The notes under the pieces were generated by a model. It made no database searches. It saw nothing but the letters and a program-made list of their open reading frames with translations, and was not told the DNA's origin. Both the position numbers and the translations under genes were made by a program. Below, one piece after another: positions 1-11,063 of a stretch of DNA of 64,000 bases (position 1 is its first letter; each line of letters starts with the position of its first letter). Origin of the DNA: Cafeteria roenbergensis (lineage: Eukaryota > Sar > Bigyra > Bicosoecida > Cafeteriaceae); contig VLTN01000006.1 of NCBI GenBank assembly GCA_008330645.1, positions 496,001-560,000 of the forward strand. The letters run 5' to 3'.

Positions 1-3000
1 GCAGGCGGAGCACAGCCGGCGGGGGCGCCGCCGCCTCGAGCCCCCAGCTGCCGAGCACTCCTGAGGAGGACGAGGACGTGGCCATGCTGTCGATGACCAT
101 CACCCTGCGAGGCCGCCACGGGGGCAGCATCGCGGCAGAGCCGCCTCCCCCGGACACGTGGTCGTCCTGTTCAGTCTCTGAGGCGGTGGAGCGAGGGCTG
201 CCGCCGGGAGAGGCCCCTCCCTCGTCAGCCCGCTCGGCGAGGGAGCCGGAGGCTGCGGGGCGGGGCGACGCGCTCGCGGAAAACACCGAAGACCACCACT
301 CGGCCTCCAGCGTGGGGGAGTTGTCGCTGCTGTCGGCGCGGACGGCCTCGTCTGCAAGGGGGTGGTTCGCCTCTCCGTGCGCTGCTGCAGCGGTCTTGGT
401 CCATGAAACCGCGTCGAGGGGGCGGGCGGCGCCCGCTGCGAGCCTGGGCGTGGCCGCGGGGGGGATGCGCCGGCGCACAGCGTCGTCCAGGGCCGAGCAG
501 GCGGCAGCGAGCGCCCCGAGGGTCGAGGCCGACGTCGCAGCGACAGGCGGAAAGGCCCTGGCGCCGCTTCTGGGGACGCAGGCCGGCTGTGGCTCCGCCG
601 ACCCTGCCTCTGTGGCAATGCCAAGCAGCTCGGCCGGGTCGTCGACACGCGCTCCGCCTGCGAGCGCGGCCCAGAGCGCGGGGTCCAGCGGCAGCGACCG
701 GCCAGCAACGGCTGCCACGGCTTCGAGCGCCAGGGCGGCCGCCGCTGCCGCCACGGTCGATGCCGCACGACGGATGCCGTCGTTGGAGGAAGCGACGGAT
801 CCAGGGCTCGCCTGCACTGAGTGCAGTCCCGGAGAGCGCGCAAGGGCGGCCGAGCGCCGGCCGGGAGTCCTGCTTCGAACGGAGGAGCAGCTGGCCTGAG
901 AGGCGTGCAGAAGGAGGTTCGGGACCAGCGCGCCGCCCGCAGGACCTCCTGATGCCGAGGTGATGCCGGTTTCCGTGGGGGGCGGAAGGTGCTCAGCGAC
1001 GCTGGCCGCCACTGCCTCGGCCGCGCCCTGCGACGCCACGCGAAGGCACCGCGCGATGACAGAGCTGCAGCGGCTGGCGGCAGCCTCGAGGAGGGACCGG
1101 GAGTGGTCCGCCGCCCGCGTGTCAGCCTCGGCCTGCAGGGCGCCTGTGACGTCAACGGAGGTGGCCGGCGAGGGCATACCAGGGGGAGAGCCCATCGCGG
1201 TGGGCGGGGCGGCGCCCGCGTCCGGCGAGGCCGCGGCGGAGCGCGTGAGCAGCTGCGACGAGGCCTTGGCGGCGGCCTGCTGGTGCTGGGCAAGCGAGGG
1301 TTGCAGCCTGCCGTGGCGGCGCGTGGCGGCAGAGGAGGAGGCCGCAGACGGCGCGCCAGCCCTAGACTGCGAGCCGGTGTGGGAGAGCACAGCGCCGGTG
1401 AGCGACGCGACGGACACGCGTACGGGCGAGCTGAGCCGCGCGGAGGGCGCCGCGCCCGCCCAGTGGTGCGCCGGGGCGGCCGGCCGGAGGAGCAGGGAAG
1501 CCGAGGCCGAGGCGGCCGAGACGGCTCGCGCCAGCCAATGGTGGTCCTTGTTTGGCGGCACAAGCACGGTGAGCGACACGCCGTCCCCCGGCAGAGCTAG
1601 GCGCGTCACAGTGAGGCCAGCGGGCACCACAACGCACTCTGTGGCAGCGTGGACGATGGCCGCCACGGCCGCGGCCACGGACGTGCGGGAAGCTGCGAGC
1701 AGCGGCGTGGGCTCGAGCGCCGCGAGGACGGCACCGCACACGTCGCTCAGCGCCTTGATCGATCGCAAGGCAGGGGCAGAGGCCTCTGACTGGTCCCCGC
1801 CCTGCAGGACAGACCGCGCGACGGCCACGGCTGCCTCGCCCGCCACCATTGCGTCGTCGATTGAGCCAGCCTCGATGAGGTGCCAGGGCGTGCGGTCGCG
1901 GGGGCTCGCCAGCGGGCCCAGGCGGGCTGCGTCGCCTCGGCCAGAGAGGCTTGTCGCGGCGCTGCCCCCGCGACGGTCGTGCCCACGCTGCGGGCGCTGG
2001 CTCTGGCGCAGCTGCTGGCGAAGGAGCTGGTCCCGGTTGCGAACGGCAGCAGCGCTGCCTGCCTCGTCCACACCCAGGGCCCGGGCCATCGTTTCGCCGA
2101 TGGCCGCGACGGAGTGCGGCGAGAAGGCCGCGACCTGGTCGAGCATGTGGTCCGGCACAGCGGAGGGGCTGGGAGCGCGAACGGCCAGCGCGGGGGGGGC
2201 GCCTCGGCTCATAGAGTCGTCCCTGTCGTCCCAGAAGCTGCCGGTGCCGTCGTCAGCCGACCCGCGGTCGTCCGTTCCCATCCCGGAGAAGGAGCCAGGG
2301 GCCGGGGCCGGCGAGGGGGCGCCGCCCATCACAGGCACCCCGCCAAGGCCGCGCGTGGAGGCCGACGCCGCCCGCTCGCGGTCTGCCAGGCGGGGGTCGC
2401 TGGACTCGCTGGCGAGAGAGCGGATGCCTCTCAGGGCAGCAGCATCGTCCAAGGGTGCGCGGACGAAAATCTCGGGAGTTGCCTGGGTCATTGCGCTGCC
2501 GATGCTCGTGCCGCCCAGGATTGACCCCCCACCGATGACGGACGCGCCGCCCAGCGCTGATGCGACTGACGCGGCGCCGACGCCGCGCGCGAAACGGCGA
2601 GCGCTTGCGTCCACGTGGCCAGCCGCCTGCGCCGAGCCGCGGCCCACCACCCCGGATGTGGCCACAGACGAGGCGCTGCTGCCTGTGCGGGAGTGAGCAG
2701 CGGACACGGGCGCGCCTGATGCCAAGCGCGACGCAGCGGCTGAGCTGGCGCTCGGCGGCACAGGGGCTGGCTGCGGTGCCGTCTGGCCTGCAGCCGAGCG
2801 GGGGAGCGCGGCCGAGGGGCCCTGCTGGCCGGCCTGGCTGTGGCCTCCGCGTTTGTCGGGGCTGAGGCTCTTGGAGGGCGAGGAGGCCGGCCGCACAGCG
2901 GGCGAGGGCAGGCGGAAGGACGCGCTGGTCTGCTGGGAGCTTGTCGCCACCGACGCGACGGAGCCGCCGGCAGCAGCCGCGGGGGGAGCTGCTTCAGCCG

Positions 3001-5140
3001 CAGGTGCGGGAGCCGCCGCTGCGACCGCCGCTGCCGCTGCGTGCATGGACGCTGCCGCGCCCGCTGTGGCCTCTCTGGAGTCCGCAAAGCGGTCCACGTC
3101 GAGGCGGGAGGGCGAGATTGCGCTTGTACCATCGAGGAAGACGCCTTGCATCGGCGACTCGGCGACGAACCCGTGGCCCGCTGGCGAGTCCCCGCGCGGC
3201 TCCTTGGACGGGTCGTGGTCGGGGCGGCGAGCAGCGCCTGGGACGAAGGGGTGCTTCCGCGAGGCGCCAGCCGCAAGGGCCGCGGCCGACCGCGCGGCCG
3301 CCGAAGGCACGCGCTGCGCCGCACCGCGCCTTCCCCTTGCTGTGATGCCGCCCCGCGAGGCGGCGGCCCCGGACGCCAGGTGGCGCCTTGTCCCCGGCGG
3401 CGTGGCGTCCCGGCGCACCTTGCCGGCCAGAATGCCCGTTCCGCCGTCGAGGAACCTGACGAGTGAGTTGCAGGCCCACGCAATTCGCATGGACGCGACA
3501 ACTCGCAGGTAGTTGTCGAGCTGCGCGTGCCGTTCCTGGACGAAAATTGGATCCATTAGGTTGAGCAGGCGCTTGTGCGGAAAGGGCGGCAGCCTGGCTC
3601 CCGCCGTGCCCTGGTACTGCTCGGCCACGTGAGCCTGGAGGTCCGTGTGGAGCGAGTGTAGCTCGCGGTACCGGCGCAAAAACTGCCACTTACGCGCGGT
3701 CAGTGTGCCCGCGATGGCGGGGTCCAGCTCCACGCGGATGGTGTAGGCCGTAAACTTGCTTCCTCGCTCGTCGATCTTGGCCGTGGTCACCGGGATCCGC
3801 ACGGACACCATGCGGCAGAGCACCTCTGCGCCGACGCTCGAGTTGAGCCCCCCGGTCAGGCCCACGGGAAGGCCGCCGCCGGCCCTGCCCGCGCCGGGAG
3901 CGGTGCTGCCCCCGCGGGACAGCACGCTGCTGCCACCCGCGCCCGGTCCTGATGCGGAGGAGCTGGCGTTCAGGGCCCCCGACTGCCTGAGAAGCTGGTT
4001 GCGGCCGGCGGGGTCGCGAGCGGCACCCCCCTCCCGGTGCCCGCCGTGCTGCCCGGCAGCTGCCGAGCTCCCGTCCGATGGCTCCCGCCTGTGCCCGCTG
4101 GAGGACCGATCGCTGCTCGACCTGGCCGGGGCCCTTGCAGGCTCCCGCGGGGCGAGCAGCAAGAGCGCGGCTCGCGAGTGGCGCCGCTGAGGCAGAGCCA
4201 GACCGCTGCGTGCATCGGGGAGCTGCTGGTGCTGGGCGGGGGGGCGCGGCTGGCCCTCTGTGCGCGAGGGCCCCGAGGCGGCCGGTGCGACGGCCGGTGC
4301 GGCCGCCGGTGCGACGGCCGGTGCGGCCGCCGGTGCGACGGCCGGCTCATGCGCCGGCGCCGACGCGCTGGCGGCGCGCCCGCCGGGCCCCTGGTGATGC
4401 AGGCGAGACATGGAGGCCAGGACAGTGGTGGGGAGCACAGAGAGCGGCGTCGCGCTTGCCTCGGCAGCCTGCCGTTGCCCCGGCCGGCGGGGCGGCTCGA
4501 AGTGATTGGCAACAGTGGGGCTTGCCCCAAGCCCCCCCGAGGTGAAGAGGACGTCGTCGTCCTCGTCGTCCGTCTCGTCCACGCGCAGCACGACGACGTC
4601 ACCAGGCACCGATGACGGGCCGGGCGCAGCAGCGCTGCTGGGAGATGCGTACTGTGGGCCCGGCGCCGCGGTCGGCGGAGCGGCGCGCCCTCCCCCCGAG
4701 GGAGCCCACGACGCCGCTCCGTGACGCTCGCTGCCCGCGCGCGTCTGCACGGATGATGCGGGGAGCATGGCGACCCGGCCGACACCAGTCGCCGCGCTCG
4801 GCACTGCCGTGCCCAGCGGAGGCGTCGCCGTCCCCACGCCAGTCAGCACGAATTGCGTTTGCGGTGAACGAGGCTGCCCGTGCTCGCTGCCCGACCACGG
4901 GTCGACCACGCGGCTGCCGCCCCGCGTGTGCGCGTCCGCGGCGTGGCCGAGGCGGCCATCCGCGACCCCGGCGGATGCTCCGGAGCTGGCAGCCCCCGCG
5001 GAATGCAACCGCCCGTTCGACGAGCCGTCGTGGAATCCGGTGGCCAGCCACTCAGGCAGAATGACGTGGGAATCCAGCGGCCGCTTGGTGCCGCTCTCTT
5101 CGGGGGTGTCGGACGGGGCTTCGCCCGTGCGAGCAGCCAT
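1..5140 (-). CDS. Very large PX-domain protein (3' end beyond the window)
   Basis: One open frame runs from the ATG at 5140 to the left edge without a stop (1713 codons seen). An in-frame stop at 5213-5215 and no ATG in between fix the start, which lies in a good context (AAC before ATG, G after). A PX domain sits at about residues 434-565: the RRYREL motif (about 488), the proline motif LPPFPHKRLL (about 517), then FVQERHAQLDNYL and a closing FLDGG. PX domains bind phosphoinositides, usually PI3P on endosomes, so an endosomal or membrane-trafficking role is inferred. An acidic stretch (DETDDEDDD) lies near residue 190. The rest is low-complexity Ala/Ser/Pro/Gly sequence with no further domain I recognise. 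It is head-to-head with the RBR gene. PX is confident; the exact family (sorting nexin or other) is not. Confidence 0.8.
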   Translation of the reverse strand, partial: MAARTGEAPSDTPEESGTKRPLDSHVILPEWLATGFHDGSSNGRLHSAGAASSGASAGVADGRLGHAADAHTRGGSRVVDPWSGSEHGQPRSPQTQFVLTGVGTATPPLGTAVPSAATGVGRVAMLPASSVQTRAGSERHGAASWAPSGGGRAAPPTAAPGPQYASPSSAAAPGPSSVPGDVVVLRVDETDDEDDDVLFTSGGLGASPTVANHFEPPRRPGQRQAAEASATPLSVLPTTVLASMSRLHHQGPGGRAASASAPAHEPAVAPAAAPAVAPAAAPAVAPAASGPSRTEGQPRPPAQHQQLPDARSGLALPQRRHSRAALLLLAPREPARAPARSSSDRSSSGHRREPSDGSSAAAGQHGGHREGGAARDPAGRNQLLRQSGALNASSSASGPGAGGSSVLSRGGSTAPGAGRAGGGLPVGLTGGLNSSVGAEVLCRMVSVRIPVTTAKIDERGSKFTAYTIRVELDPAIAGTLTARKWQFLRRYRELHSLHTDLQAHVAEQYQGTAGARLPPFPHKRLLNLMDPIFVQERHAQLDNYLRVVASMRIAWACNSLVRFLDGGTGILAGKVRRDATPPGTRRHLASGAAASRGGITARGRRGAAQRVPSAAARSAAALAAGASRKHPFVPGAARRPDHDPSKEPRGDSPAGHGFVAESPMQGVFLDGTSAISPSRLDVDRFADSREATAGAAASMHAAAAAVAAAAPAPAAEAAPPAAAAGGSVASVATSSQQTSASFRLPSPAVRPASSPSKSLSPDKRGGHSQAGQQGPSAALPRSAAGQTAPQPAPVPPSASSAAASRLASGAPVSAAHSRTGSSASSVATSGVVGRGSAQAAGHVDASARRFARGVGAASVASALGGASVIGGGSILGGTSIGSAMTQATPEIFVRAPLDDAAALRGIRSLASESSDPRLADRERAASASTRGLGGVPVMGGAPSPAPAPGSFSGMGTDDRGSADDGTGSFWDDRDDSMSRGAPPALAVRAPSPSAVPDHMLDQVAAFSPHSVAAIGETMARALGVDEAGSAAAVRNRDQLLRQQLRQSQRPQRGHDRRGGSAATSLSGRGDAARLGPLASPRDRTPWHLIEAGSIDDAMVAGEAAVAVARSVLQGGDQSEASAPALRSIKALSDVCGAVLAALEPTPLLAASRTSVAAAVAAIVHAATECVVVPAGLTVTRLALPGDGVSLTVLVPPNKDHHWLARAVSAASASASLLLRPAAPAHHWAGAAPSARLSSPVRVSVASLTGAVLSHTGSQSRAGAPSAASSSAATRRHGRLQPSLAQHQQAAAKASSQLLTRSAAASPDAGAAPPTAMGSPPGMPSPATSVDVTGALQAEADTRAADHSRSLLEAAASRCSSVIARCLRVASQGAAEAVAASVAEHLPPPTETGITSASGGPAGGALVPNLLLHASQASCSSVRSRTPGRRSAALARSPGLHSVQASPGSVASSNDGIRRAASTVAAAAAALALEAVAAVAGRSLPLDPALWAALAGGARVDDPAELLGIATEAGSAEPQPACVPRSGARAFPPVAATSASTLGALAAACSALDDAVRRRIPPAATPRLAAGAARPLDAVSWTKTAAAAHGEANHPLADEAVRADSSDNSPTLEAEWWSSVFSASASPRPAASGSLAERADEGGASPGGSPRSTASETEQDDHVSGGGGSAAMLPPWRPRRVMVIDSMATSSSSSGVLGSWGLEAAAPPPAVLRL
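4284..4345. repeat. 24-bp coding tandem repeat (about 2.6 copies)
   Basis: The unit begins with ggtgcgacgg at 4284, 4308 and 4332. In the PX protein it encodes repeated Ala/Pro/Val units (AAAPAVAP). The length is a multiple of three, so copy-number change would keep the frame. Confidence 0.8.
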
Positions 5141-5833
5141 GTTGAGCCCGCTGCTTCGGCCGAGGCCCCTCCGGGGCAAAGCACACCGACGCTTTGACGG
5201 GCGCCCGAGCCGTCACAAGAGAACGGCCGGGTCGCTTCCTGGTCTCCTGGCGCGGGCGCAGCAGCTCGTGCGAGCGGTGCGCGGCAGGCCGGACCGCAAG
5301 TCCAAGCTGGCGCTGGTTTCCCCGCGGGCTGGGCGGAGCTGGCGGCTGGGAGGGGCACGCTTTGGAGCGCTCACTGCCGAGCCAGACCAGTCGGGCGGCC
5401 TGGGGGAGAAGCAGCCCCGTGGGCCCTCGCCCTCGGTGCGGCTCCGACGCGGCGCTGGGGACAATTCCTGCAGGGCTGGCGCGGGCGATTGTTGAAGCCA
5501 TCAGGCGCTGCAATCGGCTCTGTGCCAGCCGGGGCAATGTTGTTGTTTCCGTCTTCCTCCTTCCGCGCAGGCTGCGCGAGCGCGCGGGCCACGGATCGCC
5601 AAGGCCTCGGCGGGCAGGCTAGAGCAAGCCCGTCGTGCGCCACGCGGCGGGACCAGCGCTTGCACGCCAGCCGCGGCCAAGCCGAGCCCACGGAGAGCCA
5701 GGAACCCGGCTCTGATTTGGGGCTCCAAATATGCTATCTCAACCGGACACTCGCAGGTCCGAGTTGCAGAGTTGGCTGCCGATTGGCCGGCGGCGAGGCG
5801 CCTTCACTCCGGATTCGGCTGGGCGTTCCTCGC
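5141..5833. promoter_or_regulatory. Divergent intergenic region between PX and RBR genes
   Basis: These 693 bp separate two head-to-head start codons and must hold both promoters. The clearest local AT-rich patch is at about 5722-5750 (contains caaatatgct), 85-110 bp before the RBR start. A pyrimidine-rich stretch ending in CGCAG at 5570 looks like a splice acceptor and could belong to a 5'-UTR intron of the RBR gene, but no donor is assigned. No other motif is recognised. Confidence 0.4.
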
Positions 5834-7176
5834 ATGGCGGCCGCCAGCGAGCCGGACCGCCGATGGAAGTGCCCCTTCTGCGAGACTTTGAATCCAGAGC
5901 TGTTCCTTGTCTGCACCGTGTGCAGGACGGAGGCGCCCGCCGAGGCCGCGGTGAGCTCGGCGGAGACATGCTGTGCTGCAGTCCCGACACTGTCCACGAG
6001 AGCTTCCGCGGCCTGCGCTGGTCGCCCGATCACGCCAGCGAGCGCTTCCTGCCCACGATCCCGTTTCTCTTCGTCTCGCAGTCACCTGCCTCCCCGGCGA
6101 CTGGCGCTGGCGCAGCGGCAGCGGCCGCGGCGGCCGCGTGCTCAGCAGACTCCACGATGCACTCAAACATGCGCGAGTGCCTTGAGACCTCTTCGCAGGA
6201 GGAGCTCTTGTCCCTTCCTAAGTCTGCCCTTGTGGCAGAGATTTTGAGGTTGCGGGGCGTGCTGGCCATGGCGCAGGCGGCCTTGCTGGAGGTGGACGAG
6301 GCCAACGCGAGAAAGCAGGGCGAGAAGCGAGAGCAGGAAAACAGTGAAGCGCTCGCCACCATTGTGTCGGACCTGGAGGCGGCCCGGAGGAGTGGCATCC
6401 CGCTGCCGCTGGACCAGCGCAACTTCCTCGCACTCGCCGAGCTAGGCCGGTCGCCCTCTGAGATCGCGGACGAGAGCTGCCCTGTTTGCTATGAGGACTT
6501 GTCTCTGGGAGCGATGGTCGTCGTTGAGGGCTGCGGCCACTCCGCCTGCGTGGACTGCATGCGCGGCCACGTCGTGACCAACGTGCGCTCGGCCTCGATT
6601 GGAAACCTTGTCTGCATGGAAGAGGGCTGCACGTCGCCGCTGGGCCACGCGACGGTGATGGATATGCTGTCCGGCGACGAGCACGCCGATGACCGCGAAA
6701 AATACGAGCGCTTCGGCATCCGCTGCTACCTGGATGGAGTGGGGAACTCGATGGTATGCCCTGTTCGGGAGTGCCAGAGCGAGTTCATCGTTGAGCACGG
6801 AAACGCCAAGGTTGACTGCCCAGCCTGCGGCAAGGCGTTTTGCGCCCACTGCCCCGGAAAGCCCGAGTGGCACGACTCCACTTGCGAGAAGTACCAAGAG
6901 TGGGCCCGCGAGAATGGCAAGGCCGATGACGCCTTCGAGCAGCTGCTCAAGTCCAAGAAGAGCCGCATGAAGCCGTGCCCCAAGTGCAAGGCAATCGTCT
7001 TCAAGCCGCCCCGGACGAGCGGAGGCGCCTGCAACTGGCTGCGGTGCCGCTGCAAGCACACGTTTTGCTTTCTGTGTCTTGCCGGGCCCCTACCCTCCGA
7101 TCATCATGCGCACTTCAGGGGTGCCGGTCCGTGCCAAGGCAAGCTGTTCTACGACGACCCTGCGACTGTCGAGTGA
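5834..7176 (+). CDS. NZF + RBR-type E3 ubiquitin ligase, HOIL-1-like RING2
   Basis: Two exons, 5834-5950 and 6082-7176, joined by a phase-0 intron (GTGAGC to CGCAG); 403 residues. Exon 1 holds a RanBP2/NZF zinc finger: W11, C13, C16, N20, C27, C30 in the exact W-x-C-x2-C-x3-N-x6-C-x2-C spacing. Exon 2 has a short helical stretch, then RING1 (starts SCPVCYEDL, near residue 171), IBR (CPVRECQ to CEKYQEW) and RING2 (KPCPKCKAIV). RBR ligases pass ubiquitin through a RING2 cysteine; here that is C356 in GGACNWLRC. The usual His two residues later is Trp (W358), as in human HOIL-1 (GCDWIRC), which also has an NZF and forms ester-linked ubiquitin. Start chosen at 5834 because upstream in-frame ATGs precede sequence with no domain character. 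RBR identity is very sure; orthology to HOIL-1 is inference. Confidence 0.9.
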
Positions 7177-7637
7177 CGGATGGCAGAGAACGCCTCTCGC
7201 GCAGAGCGGAATGTGGCGTGCGGGCGCAGTCCTGCGAGGCATGCAGCCCGTCGCTCGCAATGGAGGCTGGTGGGACTTGTGCGCCGAGGGGCTCGCGCCT
7301 GGCATTTGGACTAGGCCGTAGGATGCCGCTGAGCCTGCAGAGATGTGGCGCGATCTCCGTCCGCTGCTGCAACCCTTGCGAACGCAGCAGTCTCCTGCGA
7401 CCATCAGCGCGATGCTCTCGCCAAACAGCGGCGTGGACGGAACGCAAGCGCCTCGCAAGCCGCGCCCCGGCACACGGCTTGGTTGCGCGCGCGGTCGTGT
7501 CGGCAGTCGCTTGCTGCGTCACTGCTCTCGTGGCGCGTCGCACCCCGGGCTGCGCTGCCTGTGGCAGAGCTGCGCGGCTGGAACGAGGGGTTCGCGCTTG
7601 CACTTGAGGCCCCTGCGGCTACCGCCGAGGGCGCAGC
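7177..7637. other. Intergenic, nothing recognised
   Basis: 461 bp between two co-directional genes, holding the 3' end of the RBR transcript and the promoter of the next gene. I see no RNA gene, repeat or convincing small coding exon. Confidence 0.5.
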
Positions 7638-10600
7638 ATGAGCACTCACCCTTCCCGTGGCAACGAGCCAGTGCCTTGTGCCGCGAAGCGGCGCAGGTCT
7701 GCGCCGGTGAGCTGATGCGCTTGCGGACAGTGCCTGCGTGGGTGTGGGCTCGCGATTTTGCAATCCGCGGGCAGTTGCCCACACTCGTCGATGCCCGCTC
7801 GCGCAAGCAGCTCGGCAGCTGTGTGCCCGCCCAAAGGACCCAGCCAGGTTTGCGAGTGCTACTGATCTCGCCCCTTTCCTGCTCGTCGTTTGCGCTCAGG
7901 ACGGCTGCGCACCCCCGAGACACAAGAGGCCCGACTTGAGCGATTGGCGTTTTGGTGCGACGGCTCCACCCGCGACTGAGACGGTGATGCCAGGCGAGGA
8001 GATGCAGCCCGCCGAGCCCCGCCAGCGCCCACTCGAACTCGCAGACTTGGTCGCAGAGCCAGCGAGCGCGGCGGCCAAAGCCCGATCCCGCACTGCATCC
8101 GGGTCGATTGAAGCTGGCGGCACGTCACGGCACGTGTCGCAAACGGCGCCTCGGCAGTCCAGCGCTGTCGGGTCGCTGCTGGTCCAAGTCGCGAGGCTCC
8201 GGAGGGAGCGAGACGAGGCAGTCGGCGTCTGCCGGACCTTCACCGAAACAGCTCGGCTGCAGGAGGGCGAAGCAGCGGAGGCGCTGGCGGTCCGGCGCCC
8301 TGCGGGAGACAGGACGCAGGGAACTGCGTCGACCTCCAGTTGCAATTCATCTTCAACGCCTGGTTTCGCTTGTCAGCTGGACAAAGTGACCTTGCGTCGC
8401 GCCTGTGCCCAGGCAGCGGCGGCCGTCGCTGGCACCGTCGAGGCGGCAACCAAGACAGCGGCCGAAACAGCCGCCCGAAAGGTGCGGTCTGAAGTCGCCA
8501 TGGCCCAAGCTGCAATCTCGTCGTCAATCCAATCTGCCAACGCAGCCACAGCCTCTCGCCTGGCGGGGATCCACATTGCTGAGGCGGAGGGGAGGGCCAC
8601 CGTGGCAGCAGAGCTCTGCCAGCTTCGAGCAGCTGTGGAGGCGACGGGGCGCGAGACCCACAGCGTTGCCCAGTGGCAGCAGTCCTTGTCCCAGGCCGTT
8701 GCCGCGTTCGCCAAGGCCCCAATGGCTGGCGAGCAGCGCCAGCAGCGGCCTCGAGACCCCGCCCTCGGCGCGCGCGGGCAATGCTCAGAGGTAGCGGCAG
8801 TTGCCCACTCTTCTGCCTCGTTTGACGACCAGCACCGGCGAGTAGTTCAGATCGAGCAGGAGGAAGACGAGCGTGCTGCAGCCAGGCTGCTCTCTTTCAG
8901 GCCCGATTCCGCTGGAAAGGAGGCTGCAAGCAACCAGAAGCCCCTTCCGTCCACCCCAGCAGCAGCCAGGTCGGCCGGTGGCCGCACTAGCTCCGCAGGC
9001 GACTGCCGGGCTGCGGATGACACGCCAGGAGTGCCAGGCTCGCAGTGCCAAGACCACACGAAGCCACAGTTCCGGATGGCAGTGCGCCAGGCCCTGCGCG
9101 CCGCGCGTCAAGATCCGTCCGCAGCCGCGCTGGAGCGCGAGAGCGCGGAAGGACTTCCGTCAAGGCAGTCCCCTGGCCGAGAGCGAGTCACGAGGCCAGC
9201 AGCCGCATCAGCGGGCCAACGCGCAACCCACCAAGTCGTGCTCGGGGGCATCGTCGCCGCAGCTGCGGCTGCCGTTGACCCGGTTGCATACCAGGAGCTC
9301 CTCGCGGGGGTACTGCGGGACCGAGCCGTGTCGCAGTCTCAAGCTGCCGCAGACGTGAGTCGCATTGTTTCGCCGACGCGTGTTGGCCGCGACTCTCTCT
9401 CTGCCTCGGGCCGCCTCTCGAAGTCGACGCTGGCCAGTCTGGTGTCTCTTCCACTTTCTCGCCGCAGGCTGCCTCTGCCAAGTTCGTTGAGGAGCGAGCA
9501 AAGCGACTGTCGCAGCAAAGCGAGTTGCTGCGCCTGCGGGAGGCGTGCCAGCTGATGCTGACCGAGCGGGAAGCCGTGAGACGCGTCCAAGCGAGCGGGT
9601 TGCCGCGGGCTGTTTGTTGGCTGGTGCAACCACCGACGGCCACAATTGCAGGGGCTTGAGCGTCGTGTGCGCTTTCAAATCGCAGATCGCAGAGCATGTC
9701 GAGCGACACCACGCTGTGGTCGCAGCACTCGACGGCGTTGCGTTTCGCCTGGCCGCATCAGGGTCGGCCCCGGCCGCTGCCGTTGCAGCCGCCAATCTGA
9801 GGCGGGCCGTGGCACTTGGTCGCGACGTGCCAGCAAGCGAGGCCTTCTTCGCGGATACGGCTGCCGATGGTACGGCAGCGGGCGACGCTGCGGCCGGGCA
9901 GACTGGATGCGACGGCGGAGCAGTCTCGGCAGCAACGACCCCCGTGCCGACGGGCCTGCCACTGCCTTGGAACGTAGCTGCCACTGCGGGACCGGGCGGA
10001 AGCCGCATCGCCGTCGACGGCGTCGAGAGCTTCGTTGGCTTTTTGTTTTCACATGCCACACACGCGGTGAGCTCGCTTCGCGTCTGGCGGGCACTTGCCT
10101 GATTCGGGTCCATCCAACCGCAGTGGCTGCGATCGAGCCTCTCTCTGTCGTGCCGCCGCCGACCGGACATTGCTCCGCAGGCTTCAGAGGCCAAGCAGGA
10201 AATGGCGACTGCGCAGCAGACGATCGCGCAGCAGCAGATTGAGCTTCAAAGCATGAGGAGCCACGAGTCCGAGCTTCGGGCGGCGAGTGCGCAGCTGAGC
10301 GAGGTGAGGCGGGGCTCGAGTCTGCCAGTAGCGGTTGATGGCAGTGTCAAGCGCGCAATCAGCCCGGCGCACATCGGTGTGGCACTCGAATCGCAATGGC
10401 TGCTGGCTCGCAGAAAACCGCCCAGCTGCAAGCAGCTGAGAGCAAGGCCACTGCAGATGCGGCAGCCATCGCCGCGCTGAGGGAACAGGTGGCGTCGAGC
10501 CGGCGCACGGCAGAGTCCGCTGCAGCTGCGCGCGAGAAGGAGAGCAGGCAGCAGTTGCGGCAGTACCGCGACATGCACCGGCGGCTGCTCCGGGCACTGG

Positions 10601-10890
10601 CGGCCGCGGCGGCCGCACTGCATGGGGCGGCGGTGCAGTCCAACGCACTGGCAGCCGAGATGTTGGAAACCGCTCACCGTGGTAGCCCGACGGGGGCAGC
10701 GGACAGTGACGACGAGGGCGTGTCGGCGAGGGGAGACGCACTCCTGGACATTGCGCAGGCTGCTATGGCTGCTCACTCGTCGGCGCAGCAGTGCCTGAGC
10801 GATGCTCAGGCAAGCGGGGCCTGCATGCGGGGGAGCCTCGGCACGGCGCCTGCAACTCCTTCGAGCGTGGCAACGTTTGCGCGGGTGTGA
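7638..10890 (+). CDS. Six-exon coiled-coil protein, family not recognised
   Basis: Exons 7638-7706, 7900-9354, 9468-9575, 9686-10066, 10181-10303 and 10414-10890 join into 870 residues. All five introns are phase 0, begin GTGAG and end CAG; the last four are 110-114 nt long. The model is supported because each splice lands in an open frame that continues the same helical, Gln/Glu/Ala/Arg-rich character. Heptad-like stretches include SSLLVQ-type text around residue 110 (LLVQVARLRRERDEA), exon 3 (FVEERAKRLSQQSELLRLRE) and exons 5-6 (QQQIELQSMRSHE, EKESRQQLRQYRDMHRR). No catalytic motif, membrane segment or known domain is visible. A structural, cytoskeletal or scaffold role is a guess from the coiled coils. 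The ATG at 7638 was chosen because its short exon splices in phase into exon 2. Confidence 0.75.
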
Positions 10891-11063
10891 CGTGTGCTTG
10901 CCGCAATCGTGGTCTGAGCGTCTTGCAGCTGCATGCGATCGAATCGCTCACGTGGCTTTCGCGCGCGCAGGCCTCCGCGCTCGATCGCGGAAGCAGTCTG
11001 CCGAGCGGGCCTGCGGTGCCAGGTTGGGGCGTGCAGCAGCTCACGAGGCTTCGCCCTTCAGCG

